In this document: positions 16,941-26,071 of the stretch, one piece after another
Layout: every line of letters starts with the position of its first letter
Position numbering within the stretch: the stretch's first letter is position 1
NCBI RefSeq assembly: GCF_030815865.1
Contig: NZ_JAUSXI010000001.1
Coordinates: 434,001 to 498,000, forward strand
Length of the DNA: 64,000 nt
Origin: Arthrobacter globiformis
GTDB lineage: Bacteria > Actinomycetota > Actinomycetes > Actinomycetales > Micrococcaceae
Direction: 5' to 3'
Program-made: the position numbers and the translations under genes
The notes under the pieces: generated by a model
Told to the model about the DNA's origin: nothing
The model's input: the letters and a program-made list of their open reading frames with translations, nothing else
Database searches by the model: none

Positions 16941-17885
16941 ATGAGCGTTCAGACAGCTTCCCGTCCCCGCAGCGCCGGCACAGGCACGTCGTCTCCGACC
17001 CGCTTACGCACCACACGTCTGCGGTCGCCGCGCACAGCACGGCGTTCGCGCCGCAGCGTGGCTCTGACTCTCCTGATGGGGCTTGTCCTGCTGTACAGTC
17101 TGGCCCCGCTGTTCTGGCTGCTGGTTAACGCCACCAAAACCCAGGACGGCCTCCTCAACTCCTTCGGCCTGTGGTTCGGCGGCGATTTTGCCCTCTGGGA
17201 CAACATCGCCCGGACAGCAACTTACGACGGCGGGATCTTCCTTCGCTGGTTCGCCAACACGGTCCTCTACGTCGTTCTCGGCGCCGGCGGTGCCACGTTC
17301 CTGGCCGTCCTCGGCGGCTACGCGCTGGCGAAGTTCGACTTCCCGGGCCGGAAGGCCGTGTTCGCCGTCGTCATCGGCGCGGTGGCCATCCCCGGCACTG
17401 CCCTCGCCGTTCCCACCTTCCTCATGTTCAGCCAGATGGGCCTCACCAACACCCCCTGGGCCGTGATCATCCCTTCGCTCATCTCGCCCTTCGGCCTGTA
17501 CCTCATGTGGACCTTCGCCTCCGAGGCCATTCCCACCGAGATCATGGAGTCCGCCCGGATCGACGGCGCCAGCGAGGCACGCACGTTCTTCCAGGTCTGC
17601 CTGCCGCTGCTGACTCCGGGCATCGTCACCGTGCTGCTCTTCACCATGGTGGCCACCTGGAACAACTACTTCCTGCCACTGATCATGCTGAAGAACCCGG
17701 ACTGGTACCCCCTCACCCTGGGCCTGAATGCCTGGAACGCGCAGGCCGCCACCGCTGGCGGGGAAGCCATCTTCAACCTCGTCATCACAGGCTCCCTGCT
17801 CACCATCCTGCCGCTGATCGCAGCGTTCCTGCTGCTCCAGAGCTACTGGCAGTCCGGCCTGTCCGCCGGAAGCGTCAAAGAATAA
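16941..17885 (+). CDS. Sugar ABC transporter permease, MalG-type
   Basis: This is the second membrane subunit of the CUT1 importer, 314 residues. About 35 basic, Ser/Arg-rich residues precede the first helix. The MalG-type EAA loop is MESARIDGASEARTFFQVCL. The gene starts 2 bp after the previous stop, so the two subunits are co-translated. It is followed 47 bp later by the binding-protein gene. The importer must borrow an ATPase encoded elsewhere, as actinobacterial CUT1 systems often share an MsiK/MsmK-type ATPase. Confidence 0.92.
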   Translation: MSVQTASRPRSAGTGTSSPTRLRTTRLRSPRTARRSRRSVALTLLMGLVLLYSLAPLFWLLVNATKTQDGLLNSFGLWFGGDFALWDNIARTATYDGGIFLRWFANTVLYVVLGAGGATFLAVLGGYALAKFDFPGRKAVFAVVIGAVAIPGTALAVPTFLMFSQMGLTNTPWAVIIPSLISPFGLYLMWTFASEAIPTEIMESARIDGASEARTFFQVCLPLLTPGIVTVLLFTMVATWNNYFLPLIMLKNPDWYPLTLGLNAWNAQAATAGGEAIFNLVITGSLLTILPLIAAFLLLQSYWQSGLSAGSVKE

Positions 17886-17932
17886 TCCCCGTCCCGTCCC
17901 ACCCTCACCAACAACGCAGTTAGAAGGAAGAC

Positions 17933-19276
17933 ATGATCAAGACCCTGACCCGCCGCGGCCTGCTGCAAAGCTCCGCTGTCGCCGCCGCACTCGCCCTGGG
18001 GCTCACCGCCTGCGGAGGCGGCGGCAACGCGGCGCCGCAGCAGACGGTCAACAGCGACGCAGTCGAAGCGGCCCTCCAGAAGGGCGGCAAGCTGACGGTG
18101 TGGGCCTGGGACCAGTCGTTGAAGAAGGTCGCCGAGGGCTTCGAGGCCAAGTATCCGAATGTGGACGTCAACCTTGTCAATGCGGGTACTGGCAACGACC
18201 AGTACACCGCGCTCCAGAACGCGGTCTCCGCCGGCTCCGGTGTGCCCGACGTCGCACAGATCGAGTACTACGCACTCCCGCAGTTTGCCCTCAGCAAGTC
18301 ACTGGCAGACCTTGGCCAGTTCGGTGCTGCTGACCTCGACGGCACCTTCACGGCCGGCCCGTGGTCCTCGGTGCAGGCACAAGGCGGCGTGTACGGCCTT
18401 CCCATGGACTCCGGCCCCATGGCCCTGTTCTACAACAAAGAACTGTTCGACAAGCACGGCATCGCGGTGCCCACCACCTGGGATGAGTTCCTCGAGGCCG
18501 GACGCGCGCTGAAAAAGGCTGACCCCAAGGCCTACATCGCCAACGACACCGGCGATGCGGGGTTCACCACCAGCATGATCTGGCAGGCCGGCGGCAAGCC
18601 CTACCAGGTGGACGGCACCAACGTCGGCGTGAACTTCTCCGACGAAGGGTCCACCAAGTTCGCCGAGACCTGGCAAAAGCTCATCGATGAGGACCTCCTG
18701 GCCCCCATCAGCTCCTGGAGCGACGAGTGGTACAAGGGCCTCGGCAACGGAACCATCGCCACCCTGTCCACCGGCGCCTGGATGCCGGGCAACCTCGTCT
18801 CCGGCGTCGGCGACGGCGCTGGCAAATGGCGGGTCGCCCCTCTGCCGCAGTGGGAAAAGGGTGCCACCAGCAGCTCCGAAAACGGCGGCAGCTCCCTGGC
18901 CATCCCCGCCGCCAGCAGCCAGGCCGCGCTGGCGTACGGCTTCCTGAAGTACTCCAACGTGGAGGAAGGCGTCCAGGCCCGGATCGACGGCGGGGCGTTC
19001 CCGGCCACCTCAAAGGACCTCGCGTCGGAGAAATTCCAGAACACCCAGTTCAAGTACTTCGGCGGCCAGAAAGCCAACCAGATCTTCGCCGAGTCAGCGA
19101 AGAACGTTCCCGCCGGCTGGTCCTACCTGCCCTTCCAGGTCTACGCCAACAGCATCTTCAACGACACCGCCGGCCAGGCCTACGTCTCCGGCACCAAGCT
19201 CAAGGACGGCCTGACCGCTTGGCAGAAAGCCTCGGTCAAGTACGGCACCGAGCAGGGCTTCACGGTCAAGGAATAA
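17933..19276 (+). CDS. Sugar-binding lipoprotein, extracellular CUT1 family
   Basis: This 447-residue solute-binding protein (SBP_bac_1 family) delivers oligosaccharides to the permease pair. The signal peptide contains Arg7-Arg8 and ends in lipobox LTAC with Cys27, so it is a lipoprotein, possibly Tat-exported. The mature protein shows KLTVWAWDQSLKKVAEGFE, the usual N-terminal lobe, and later aromatic-rich strands for sugar stacking (WSDEWYKGLGNG). It lies in the LacI-controlled operon just ahead of the GH42 gene. Substrate is inferred as beta-galacto-oligosaccharide, not shown directly. Confidence 0.92.
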   Translation: MIKTLTRRGLLQSSAVAAALALGLTACGGGGNAAPQQTVNSDAVEAALQKGGKLTVWAWDQSLKKVAEGFEAKYPNVDVNLVNAGTGNDQYTALQNAVSAGSGVPDVAQIEYYALPQFALSKSLADLGQFGAADLDGTFTAGPWSSVQAQGGVYGLPMDSGPMALFYNKELFDKHGIAVPTTWDEFLEAGRALKKADPKAYIANDTGDAGFTTSMIWQAGGKPYQVDGTNVGVNFSDEGSTKFAETWQKLIDEDLLAPISSWSDEWYKGLGNGTIATLSTGAWMPGNLVSGVGDGAGKWRVAPLPQWEKGATSSSENGGSSLAIPAASSQAALAYGFLKYSNVEEGVQARIDGGAFPATSKDLASEKFQNTQFKYFGGQKANQIFAESAKNVPAGWSYLPFQVYANSIFNDTAGQAYVSGTKLKDGLTAWQKASVKYGTEQGFTVKE

Positions 19277-19303
19277 CAGGCCGTAAGTAACCCGGCCCCT
19301 CCT

Positions 19304-19334
19304 CCGCGGACGCGCCAACCCGGCGCGTCCGCGG
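19304..19334 (+). terminator. GC-rich hairpin between binding protein and GH42 genes
   Basis: A perfect 13-bp stem (19304-19316 with 19322-19334) and 5-nt loop lie 28 bp after the binding-protein stop. No T run follows. In transport operons such intercistronic hairpins often stabilise the binding-protein mRNA and lower expression downstream. Confidence 0.65.
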
Positions 19335-19428
19335 CCACCTAATCACACGGCCCCCCAGCTTCGCGGCCACCCAAACTTCGCGGCCGCTCAGGCGCGCCCT
19401 ACCCCAACGCACCCAAAATAGGAGATCC

Positions 19429-21468
19429 ATGTCCCTCGCCACCAACCACCGCTGGCTGCGCTGGCCGTCCCCGGACACCAGGCGACTGGCCTTCGGCGCC
19501 GACTACAACCCGGAGCAGTGGCCCCGCGAGGTCTGGGCCGAGGATGTCCGCCTCATGCAGGAGGCCGGAGTCAACATCGTCTCTTTGGCGATCTTCTCCT
19601 GGGCCCGGCTCCAGCCAACGCGGGACACCTGGGACTTTTCCTGGCTCGACGACATCATGGACCTGCTGCACGCCAACGGCATCGCCGTGGACCTCGCCAC
19701 CGCCACCGCCTCCCCGCCGCCGTGGCTGGCAGCCGAACACCCGGAAATCCTGCCGGTCACCCAGAACGGCGAAACCCTCTGGCCCGGCGGCCGGCAGCAC
19801 TGGCGGCCCACGTCGCTGGTGTTCCGCGAGCACGCGCTGGCGCTCGTGCGCACCATGGCCGAGCGGTACAAGGACCACCCCGCCGTCTGCGCCTGGCACG
19901 TTTCCAACGAACTCGGCTGCCACAACATCTACGACTATTCCGACGACGCAGCGGCCGCGTTCCGCCGCTGGCTGCAGGGCCGCTACGGCACGCTTGAGGA
20001 GCTGAACACCGCCTGGGGGACCGACTTCTGGTCCCAGCGCTACGCGGACTGGAACCACATCTTCCCGCCGCGCAAGGCAGCGTCTTACCCGAACCCCACG
20101 CAGCAGTTGGACTTCAAGCGCTTCTCCTCGGACTCGCTGCGGGACTACCTCCGCGCCGAACGCGACATCCTCAACAGCATCACCCCAGACATCCCGGTCA
20201 CCACCAATTTCATGGTGATGGGGGAGACCAAGGGAATGGACTACGCCGCGTGGGCAGCCGACGTCGACTTCGTCTCCAACGACCACTACGTGGTCCCGGG
20301 CCCGCAGGACCATGACGAGCTGTCCTTCTCCGCGAACCTGACCGGCAATATCGCCGGCGGCAACCCCTGGTTCCTCATGGAGCACTCCACCAGCGCCGTC
20401 AACTGGCAGCCCGTGAACACACCCAAGAAGCCCGGGGCTCTCGCCCGGGACTCGCTTACCCATGTGGCGCACGGGGCAGATGCGGTCTGCTTCTTCCAAT
20501 GGCGGCAGTCCCGCGCCGGAGCGGAAAAATACCACTCCGCGATGGTTTCGCACGCCGGCAGCAACAGCAGGCTCTTCCGCGACGTCACCGCCCTGGGCCG
20601 GACGTTGGGCGAACTCTCGGCGATCACAGGCAGCCGCCGTGAGCCCGCAAAGGCTGCAATCCTCTTCGACTGGGACTCCTGGTGGGCCAGCGAGCTGGAC
20701 TCCCATCCGAGCGACCGGCTCCGCTACCGGCAGGAGGCGCTCGACTGGTACTCGGCGTTCCTGGCCAGCGGCATCCGCGCCGACGTCCTCCCAGTGGCGG
20801 CTTCGGTGGACGGCTACCAACTGGTCATCGCGCCGGTCCTGCACGTGGTGCCGGCGGAGCTGCGTTCACGCCTGAATAGCTTCGTCGAGGCAGGCGGGCA
20901 CCTCGTGACCACGTACTTCTCGGGCATCGTGGACCAGCACGACCACGTGTGGCTCGGCGGGTATCCCGGCGCCCTCAGCGATCTGCTGGGTATCCGGGTG
21001 GAAGAGTTCGGGCCGCTGGCCCCCGGAGAAGAGGCCACGCTCGACGACAGGTCAACCGGCACTTTGTGGGCGGACTCGGTGGCCCCTACCTCCGGGGACA
21101 CGAAGGTCCTGCGCCGGTTCACCTCCGGTGACCGGGCAGGCGAACCCGCCGTGACCCGGCGCAGCGTAGGCAACGGATCCGCCGGCTACGTGGCGACGCG
21201 ACTCGGACCCGACGGCCTGGTCCCGGTCCTGCGGGAATTCGCCGGCCTGGCCGGCGTCGAGTCTGAACTGCCCGCGGAACTCCGTGGCGCCGTCGAACTC
21301 GCCGTCCGCACGGGGGAGGACGGGCGCTTCCTTTTCCTGATCAACCGCACTGACCAGGCCGTGGACATCTCGGCGGTCCCCGGAGCTGTCCTCGCGGACA
21401 CGAGCCCGGCCGAACGTGCCGCCAAACTGGCCGCCCGCGGCGTGGCCGTTCTCAAAACCCCCAAATAA
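19429..21468 (+). CDS. Beta-galactosidase, GH42
   Basis: This 679-residue GH42 enzyme hydrolyses terminal beta-galactosides. There is no signal peptide, so it acts in the cytoplasm on imported oligosaccharides. The barrel begins FGADYNPEQWP, the family hallmark. The acid/base is Glu161 in HVSNELG, and the nucleophile Glu318 in WFLMEHS. A trimerisation domain (about 395-610) and a C-terminal beta domain follow. GH42 enzymes beside galactan importers usually act on beta-1,4- or beta-1,6-galacto-oligosaccharides. SD-like AGGAGA precedes the ATG. It is followed by the GH30 gene after 65 bp. Confidence 0.93.
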   Translation: MSLATNHRWLRWPSPDTRRLAFGADYNPEQWPREVWAEDVRLMQEAGVNIVSLAIFSWARLQPTRDTWDFSWLDDIMDLLHANGIAVDLATATASPPPWLAAEHPEILPVTQNGETLWPGGRQHWRPTSLVFREHALALVRTMAERYKDHPAVCAWHVSNELGCHNIYDYSDDAAAAFRRWLQGRYGTLEELNTAWGTDFWSQRYADWNHIFPPRKAASYPNPTQQLDFKRFSSDSLRDYLRAERDILNSITPDIPVTTNFMVMGETKGMDYAAWAADVDFVSNDHYVVPGPQDHDELSFSANLTGNIAGGNPWFLMEHSTSAVNWQPVNTPKKPGALARDSLTHVAHGADAVCFFQWRQSRAGAEKYHSAMVSHAGSNSRLFRDVTALGRTLGELSAITGSRREPAKAAILFDWDSWWASELDSHPSDRLRYRQEALDWYSAFLASGIRADVLPVAASVDGYQLVIAPVLHVVPAELRSRLNSFVEAGGHLVTTYFSGIVDQHDHVWLGGYPGALSDLLGIRVEEFGPLAPGEEATLDDRSTGTLWADSVAPTSGDTKVLRRFTSGDRAGEPAVTRRSVGNGSAGYVATRLGPDGLVPVLREFAGLAGVESELPAELRGAVELAVRTGEDGRFLFLINRTDQAVDISAVPGAVLADTSPAERAAKLAARGVAVLKTPK

Positions 21469-21533
21469 GAAACAGCTCAGCTAAAGCAGCAGTCCCCAGA
21501 GATCAGCAGCATCACCGCACCGAAGGGAATTCA

Positions 21534-24500
21534 ATGACGAACAGATCCAGACGGCCCTGGGCCGTGACCGCCGCCGGCGTCACCGCGGCGGTTCTCTCCG
21601 CAGGGCTCGTGGCCGGACCCGCGCTCGCAGCACCGGCACCGGTCAAGGCAGCCGATGAAACCGTGCCGGCAGGCGCCGTGACCGTGCGGCCGGACCCGTC
21701 CTACCAGGGCGAGTCCTTCGAAGGGTGGGGCACCAGCCTGGTCTGGTTTGCCAATGCCACCGGTGACTATCCGGACGAAGTCCGCAACAAGCTCGCGGAC
21801 ATGGTCTTCGGCGACGACGGGCTGAACCTCAACATCGCGCGGTACAACGTCGGCGGCGGCAACGCCCCCGACGTGAAGAACTACCTCCGGGCCGGCGGCG
21901 CCGTCGAGGGCTGGTGGAATGCCCCCACGGGCACCACGCGGGCGGACAAGGACTGGTGGGATTCGGCGAATCCGGAGCACTGGAATCTCGACGCCGACCA
22001 GACGCAGCGCTGGTGGGTGGACCGGATCAAGAACGACATCACGCACTGGGAAGCCTTTAGCAACTCCCCGCCGTGGTTCCAGACGGTCAGCGGCTACGTT
22101 TCGGGCGGCTTCAACTCCTCGCAGGACCAGCTGCGGACCGAGAGCGTTGACGATTTCTCCTCCTATCTGGTGGGCGTCGTCAAGCAGCTTGAAAAGGCCC
22201 ACGGCATCAAGATCGACACGATCGATCCCATGAACGAACCAAACACGCCGTACTGGGGAACCAGCCTGAACTCGGCGGGCCAGCCCGTCGGTGGCCGCCA
22301 GGAAGGCGCCCACATGGGCCCCGAACTGCAGCAGAAGGTGGTCCAGTCGCTGGCCAAGGCCCTGGCCAGTGCGGACACCGGCGCCGTCATCAGCGCCATG
22401 GACGAGACCAACCCCTCGACGTTCGCCAACAACTGGAACAGCTATTCCGCCGAAGCCAAGGCGAACGTGGCCCAGCTCAACGTCCACACCTACGGGACCG
22501 GACAGCGGACAGCCGTCAGGGACATCGCCAAGGGCGAGGACAAGCCCCTCTGGATGAGCGAAACCGGCGGCTCGTGGATGGACGGTCAGAACTTCACGAG
22601 CATGCAGCCCGGCCTTGGCTTGGCCCAGCACATGGTCAACGACCTCCGCGAGCTGGAGCCCGAGGCCTGGGTGTTCTGGCAGCCCGTTGAGGACTACAAC
22701 AACATGAAGCCGGGCGGCGAAAGCGCAATCGGCTCCAACTGGGGCGAGATCCAGCTGCCCTTCGACTGCGCCGCCGGGGACACCCTCGAAAGCTGCCCGA
22801 TCTACACGAACACCAAGTTCAACACTGCGCGGAACTTCACACACTTCATCAAGCCCGGGGACCGCCTGGTCAAGGTGGATGACCTGAACAGCGCGGCCGC
22901 AGTCTCGGACTCCGGCGCCACCGTGGTGCATGTCAACGACAGCAAGCAGCAGCGCCCCGTGGCACTGGACCTCTCCGGATTCGGAGCCGTCCAAGGAAAC
23001 GCCACCGTGACCCCGGTGACTTCCGACGCGTCCGGCGCGCTCGTGGAGGGTGAGCCGGTCGCCGTCGGAAAGGACCGCAAGGCGGTCCTCACGGTACCGG
23101 CCGAGTCCGTCACGACGTTCCTCGTCGACGGTGTGCACGGTGTGGCCAAGGACGCCGCCCTCGTGCAGGCGGACCACGTCTACAGCCTCAAGGGCGTCGA
23201 AAGCGGCAAGTCCTTTGCGCAGGGAACCGGCAGCACTGCCGTTATCCGTTCCGGCGCCGGCGCTGACAAGCTGTGGAACATCCGCCGCCTCAGCGGTGAG
23301 AACAGCAGCCGTGCCCGCTACGCGATTGAAACGGCCGACGGCGGGCGGCAGCTCGCCGTCGTCGACAGAACGCCCCAGCTGGTGCCGGTGGAGGCTACGC
23401 CAGCTGACGCCTCGCAGTGGACGATGTCCACCACCGGCGACGGCACGTACACGTTCGTCAACGCGGCAACCGGCCGGCTTCTCGAGGTGGGCGGGCATGC
23501 CACAGCGGACGGGTCGCCGGTGACGTTGTGGACCGCCAACTCCGGTGAGAACCAGCGCTGGCGGGTTATCGATGAGACCGTCCAGGGGTTCCAGAATGTC
23601 GCGGCCTTTACTGTGCCCGGGACTGCTCCGCAGCTGCCCGCCACGGTGGTGCCCGTCTACCGCGACAGCGCCCGTGGCGAACTGCCGGTGACCTGGACGA
23701 TGCCGCCCGAGAGCCGGTGGAGCAAGCCGGGAACCGTTGACGTGCGCGGAACGGCGACGGACGTCCTGGGTGCTGCCCATCCGGTGACGGCCAAAGTCAC
23801 CGTCGACACGCTCGTGTCGACGCTACCGGCGCGTGCCAAGACCTACGTTGGCGGAACGCCCGCGCTGCCTGCCACGGTGACCGCGGTGACTGCCGGCGGC
23901 AGCAAGGTGGAGCGGCCGGTGGTCTGGGACGCGGCTCCCGCGTTCGCCGAAACCGGCGTGGCCACGGTTGCGGGCACGGCCGACGCCGCCGACGGCCGGA
24001 CGCTGCCGGCCACCGTGCGCGTGCAGGTCACGGCGGGAACGGCCGACAACGTGGCCGACGACGGCGGTGCCACGTTCAGCGCCTCGTTCACGGAGCCGGG
24101 CTACGGCACGGCCGGACTGGGCAACGGCAACCTGACGGACAAGGCCTGGTCCAACTGGAAATCGGGCACCAAGAACACCACGGATACCCTGTCTGTCTCC
24201 CTGGCACAGCAGAAGACGGTGACCGGCGTGAAGGTTCACTTCTACCGCGACGGATCCACGGACAGCTACGCCCAGAGCCTGCAGGTGCAGACCAAGGCGG
24301 CCGACGGCACGTGGAAGAACGCCGGTGCTGCGGCGCAGGTCCCCGGCGGCAGCCCTGCTCCGGTGGTGACGGTTCCGGTGGCCAACGTGGACACCAAGGA
24401 TGTGCGCGTGGTGCTCACTGCCCGCATGAACACCCACATGACGATCAGTGAGGTCCAGGTTCTGGCCTCGGCTCCGGGCCAGTCCTCCGACGCCGCCGCG

Positions 24501-24728
24501 GCCGGGATCTCCGTCAACGGCCAGCCGCTGGCCGGCTTCGACCCGGACGTCACCTTTTATCGGGCGGCTTCGCAGGGGCCGCACCAGGAGGTCACGGCCA
24601 CTGCCGCTGACCCGTACGCGACGGTCACAGTGCAACCGGCTGACAAGCAGACGGGAACCGCCGTGGTCACCGTTCGGAGCGAAGACGGAAGCCAGACCCG
24701 GAACTACGAGGTCACCTTCGGTCGCTAG
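21534..24728 (+). CDS. Secreted multidomain GH30 glycosidase, probable endo-beta-1,6-galactanase
   Basis: This 1064-residue secreted enzyme has a Sec signal peptide to about residue 33 (GPALA). The GH30 barrel spans about 50-410, with acid/base Glu235 in DPMNEPN and nucleophile Glu343 in LWMSETGGSW. A beta-sandwich follows to about 530. Next come a ricin-B-like trefoil (about 540-680), two BIg_4-type Ig-like domains (TWTMPPES, VWDAAPAF; about 685-840), a discoidin-like module (about 845-980), and a short cadherin-like C-terminal strand domain. The sequence resembles GH30 enzymes cutting beta-1,6-galactan of type II arabinogalactan; that specificity is inferred from family and context. It probably belongs to the LacI-controlled operon. 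Confidence 0.87.
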   Translation: MTNRSRRPWAVTAAGVTAAVLSAGLVAGPALAAPAPVKAADETVPAGAVTVRPDPSYQGESFEGWGTSLVWFANATGDYPDEVRNKLADMVFGDDGLNLNIARYNVGGGNAPDVKNYLRAGGAVEGWWNAPTGTTRADKDWWDSANPEHWNLDADQTQRWWVDRIKNDITHWEAFSNSPPWFQTVSGYVSGGFNSSQDQLRTESVDDFSSYLVGVVKQLEKAHGIKIDTIDPMNEPNTPYWGTSLNSAGQPVGGRQEGAHMGPELQQKVVQSLAKALASADTGAVISAMDETNPSTFANNWNSYSAEAKANVAQLNVHTYGTGQRTAVRDIAKGEDKPLWMSETGGSWMDGQNFTSMQPGLGLAQHMVNDLRELEPEAWVFWQPVEDYNNMKPGGESAIGSNWGEIQLPFDCAAGDTLESCPIYTNTKFNTARNFTHFIKPGDRLVKVDDLNSAAAVSDSGATVVHVNDSKQQRPVALDLSGFGAVQGNATVTPVTSDASGALVEGEPVAVGKDRKAVLTVPAESVTTFLVDGVHGVAKDAALVQADHVYSLKGVESGKSFAQGTGSTAVIRSGAGADKLWNIRRLSGENSSRARYAIETADGGRQLAVVDRTPQLVPVEATPADASQWTMSTTGDGTYTFVNAATGRLLEVGGHATADGSPVTLWTANSGENQRWRVIDETVQGFQNVAAFTVPGTAPQLPATVVPVYRDSARGELPVTWTMPPESRWSKPGTVDVRGTATDVLGAAHPVTAKVTVDTLVSTLPARAKTYVGGTPALPATVTAVTAGGSKVERPVVWDAAPAFAETGVATVAGTADAADGRTLPATVRVQVTAGTADNVADDGGATFSASFTEPGYGTAGLGNGNLTDKAWSNWKSGTKNTTDTLSVSLAQQKTVTGVKVHFYRDGSTDSYAQSLQVQTKAADGTWKNAGAAAQVPGGSPAPVVTVPVANVDTKDVRVVLTARMNTHMTISEVQVLASAPGQSSDAAAAGISVNGQPLAGFDPDVTFYRAASQGPHQEVTATAADPYATVTVQPADKQTGTAVVTVRSEDGSQTRNYEVTFGR

Positions 24729-24746
24729 GTTCTGGCTTGCAGCATT

Positions 24747-24779
24747 GCACCGGATGCGTCCCACGGGCGCACCCGGTGC
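24747..24779 (+). terminator. Hairpin after GH30 gene
   Basis: A 12-bp stem with one mismatch (24747-24758 with 24768-24779) and 9-nt loop lie 19 bp after the stop. It lacks a clear T run. Confidence 0.55.
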
Positions 24780-24784
24780 CATCT

Positions 24785-24848
24785 GCCGTTAAGCCGGCCT
24801 GCCCGTAAACCGGCTTGCCCGTAAACCGGCTTGCCCGTAAACCGGCCT
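24785..24848. repeat. 16-bp tandem repeat, 4 copies
   Basis: Three near-identical units of GCCCGTAAACCGGCTT (24801-24848; the last ends CCT) are preceded by one degenerate unit with four differences (24785-24800). The array fills the convergent junction of the GH30 and ROK genes. Its last bases include part of the ROK stop codon (24847-24849). Confidence 0.9.
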
Positions 24849-26061
24849 ATGCCGTGAGGGCCGCCCCAAAGCCGGTGGGGTCCGCGAGGAACCGGGCGAA
24901 TCCCAGTTCGGCCGCGCCGATCATCATGAGGTTGGACCCCAGCGCCGCGGGGTGCACCTTGACCTGGGCGGCCGGGCCGTCCATGGCCTGGGACAGCAGC
25001 AGGTCATCGAGGGTGGCCGGCGAGATGGCGTAGAGCACCCCCAGGAAACCGTCGAGGATGATCACCTCCGGGTTAAAGGTATTGACGGCATTCCGCAACG
25101 CGATGGCCAGGAAGCCGAGCTGCCGGGATACTTCCTCTGCCACGGCAGGGCTGCTTGACGCGCGGAGGGCCTGTTCCAGCTGGGCCGTGTCTCCGCCGCT
25201 GAGGCCCAGCAGTTCGAAGAGCCGTCCCTGGGACACCTCGGTCTCCAGGCAGCCGGTGGCGCCGCAATGGCACTGTTCGCCGGACGTACGGACGAAGGTG
25301 TGGCCAAGTTCCCCGGCATAGCCGGACGCTCCGCGGAGCAGCATGCCGTTGGAAATGATCCCGCCGCCGACGCCGCTGGCCCCGCCGTTGAGGTAGATGA
25401 GGTTGTCCCGCCCGGCGCCGGCCCCGAAGATCAGCTCCGCCTCGGCGGCGAGTGAGGCGTCGTTGGCGGCCTGGCAGGCGTAGCCTGTGGCCTCGCCCAG
25501 CATCCGGGCCACTGGCTCATCCCGCCAGCCGAGGTGCGGCGCATGGCGGACCGTTCCGTCGTCGGGGTTTACCAGGCCGGGCACCGCCACACCGATGCCG
25601 GTGATCCGGTAGGAGTGCTCCAGCTCTGTGCGCATTCCCTCGATCACGGCGGCGGCGATATTGACCGCTTCCCGTGCACTGGGAATCCGTTCGGTGGCGA
25701 ACCGGATCTTCTTCTGGACAATGCCGCCGAGGTTGACCAGCCCGATGGTGACCGCGTCGATCTCCGGGTAGACCGCGAGCGCCGCGATGGAAGGGCTCGG
25801 GCGCACCTCGGGGCTCGGCCGGCCCACCTGGGCCCCGCCCGTTGGCGCGGTCTCGTAGACCAGACCGAGCGCAACTAATTGGCCGATCAGGGTTCCGACC
25901 GTTGACCTGTTGAGCCCGGTCCTTTTCGTCAGCTGCGCACGGCTGAGGACACGGTGGTGGTGGACCAGGGACGTGATCAGGGCCAGGTTGTTCCGCCGGG
26001 AGGGGTCCAGCTCGCTGGGCGGGGCGGTCGGGGCGGCCCGTTGGCGAGGGGCAGGCATCAT
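24847..26061 (-). CDS. ROK-family transcriptional regulator, XylR-like
   Basis: This 404-residue ROK protein has an N-terminal winged helix (RAQLTKRTGLNRSTVGTLI, residues about 41-59) and a C-terminal sugar-kinase-like fold. The GVAVPGLVNPDDG and GASGVGGGIISNG loops and the cysteine motif CHCGATGCLE (zinc-binding in ROK regulators) are present. ATG 26061 (or the adjacent 26058) is chosen because the upstream open frame is antisense-like. The gene begins 10 bp after the xylitol oxidase stop, so the two form one operon, divergent from xylA. It probably represses the pentose genes via the inverted repeat at 27481-27507. The inducer is inferred to be xylose. Confidence 0.9.
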   Translation of the reverse strand: MMPAPRQRAAPTAPPSELDPSRRNNLALITSLVHHHRVLSRAQLTKRTGLNRSTVGTLIGQLVALGLVYETAPTGGAQVGRPSPEVRPSPSIAALAVYPEIDAVTIGLVNLGGIVQKKIRFATERIPSAREAVNIAAAVIEGMRTELEHSYRITGIGVAVPGLVNPDDGTVRHAPHLGWRDEPVARMLGEATGYACQAANDASLAAEAELIFGAGAGRDNLIYLNGGASGVGGGIISNGMLLRGASGYAGELGHTFVRTSGEQCHCGATGCLETEVSQGRLFELLGLSGGDTAQLEQALRASSSPAVAEEVSRQLGFLAIALRNAVNTFNPEVIILDGFLGVLYAISPATLDDLLLSQAMDGPAAQVKVHPAALGSNLMMIGAAELGFARFLADPTGFGAALTA

Positions 26062-26071
26062 CGGAACAGTA

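Noticed and set aside
19380..19398. Adjacent NotI-like GCGGCCGC and AscI-like GGCGCGCC, suggesting a cloning scar
   Set aside because: Both are expected by chance in GC-rich intergenic DNA, and the surrounding sequence is a normal operon gap.
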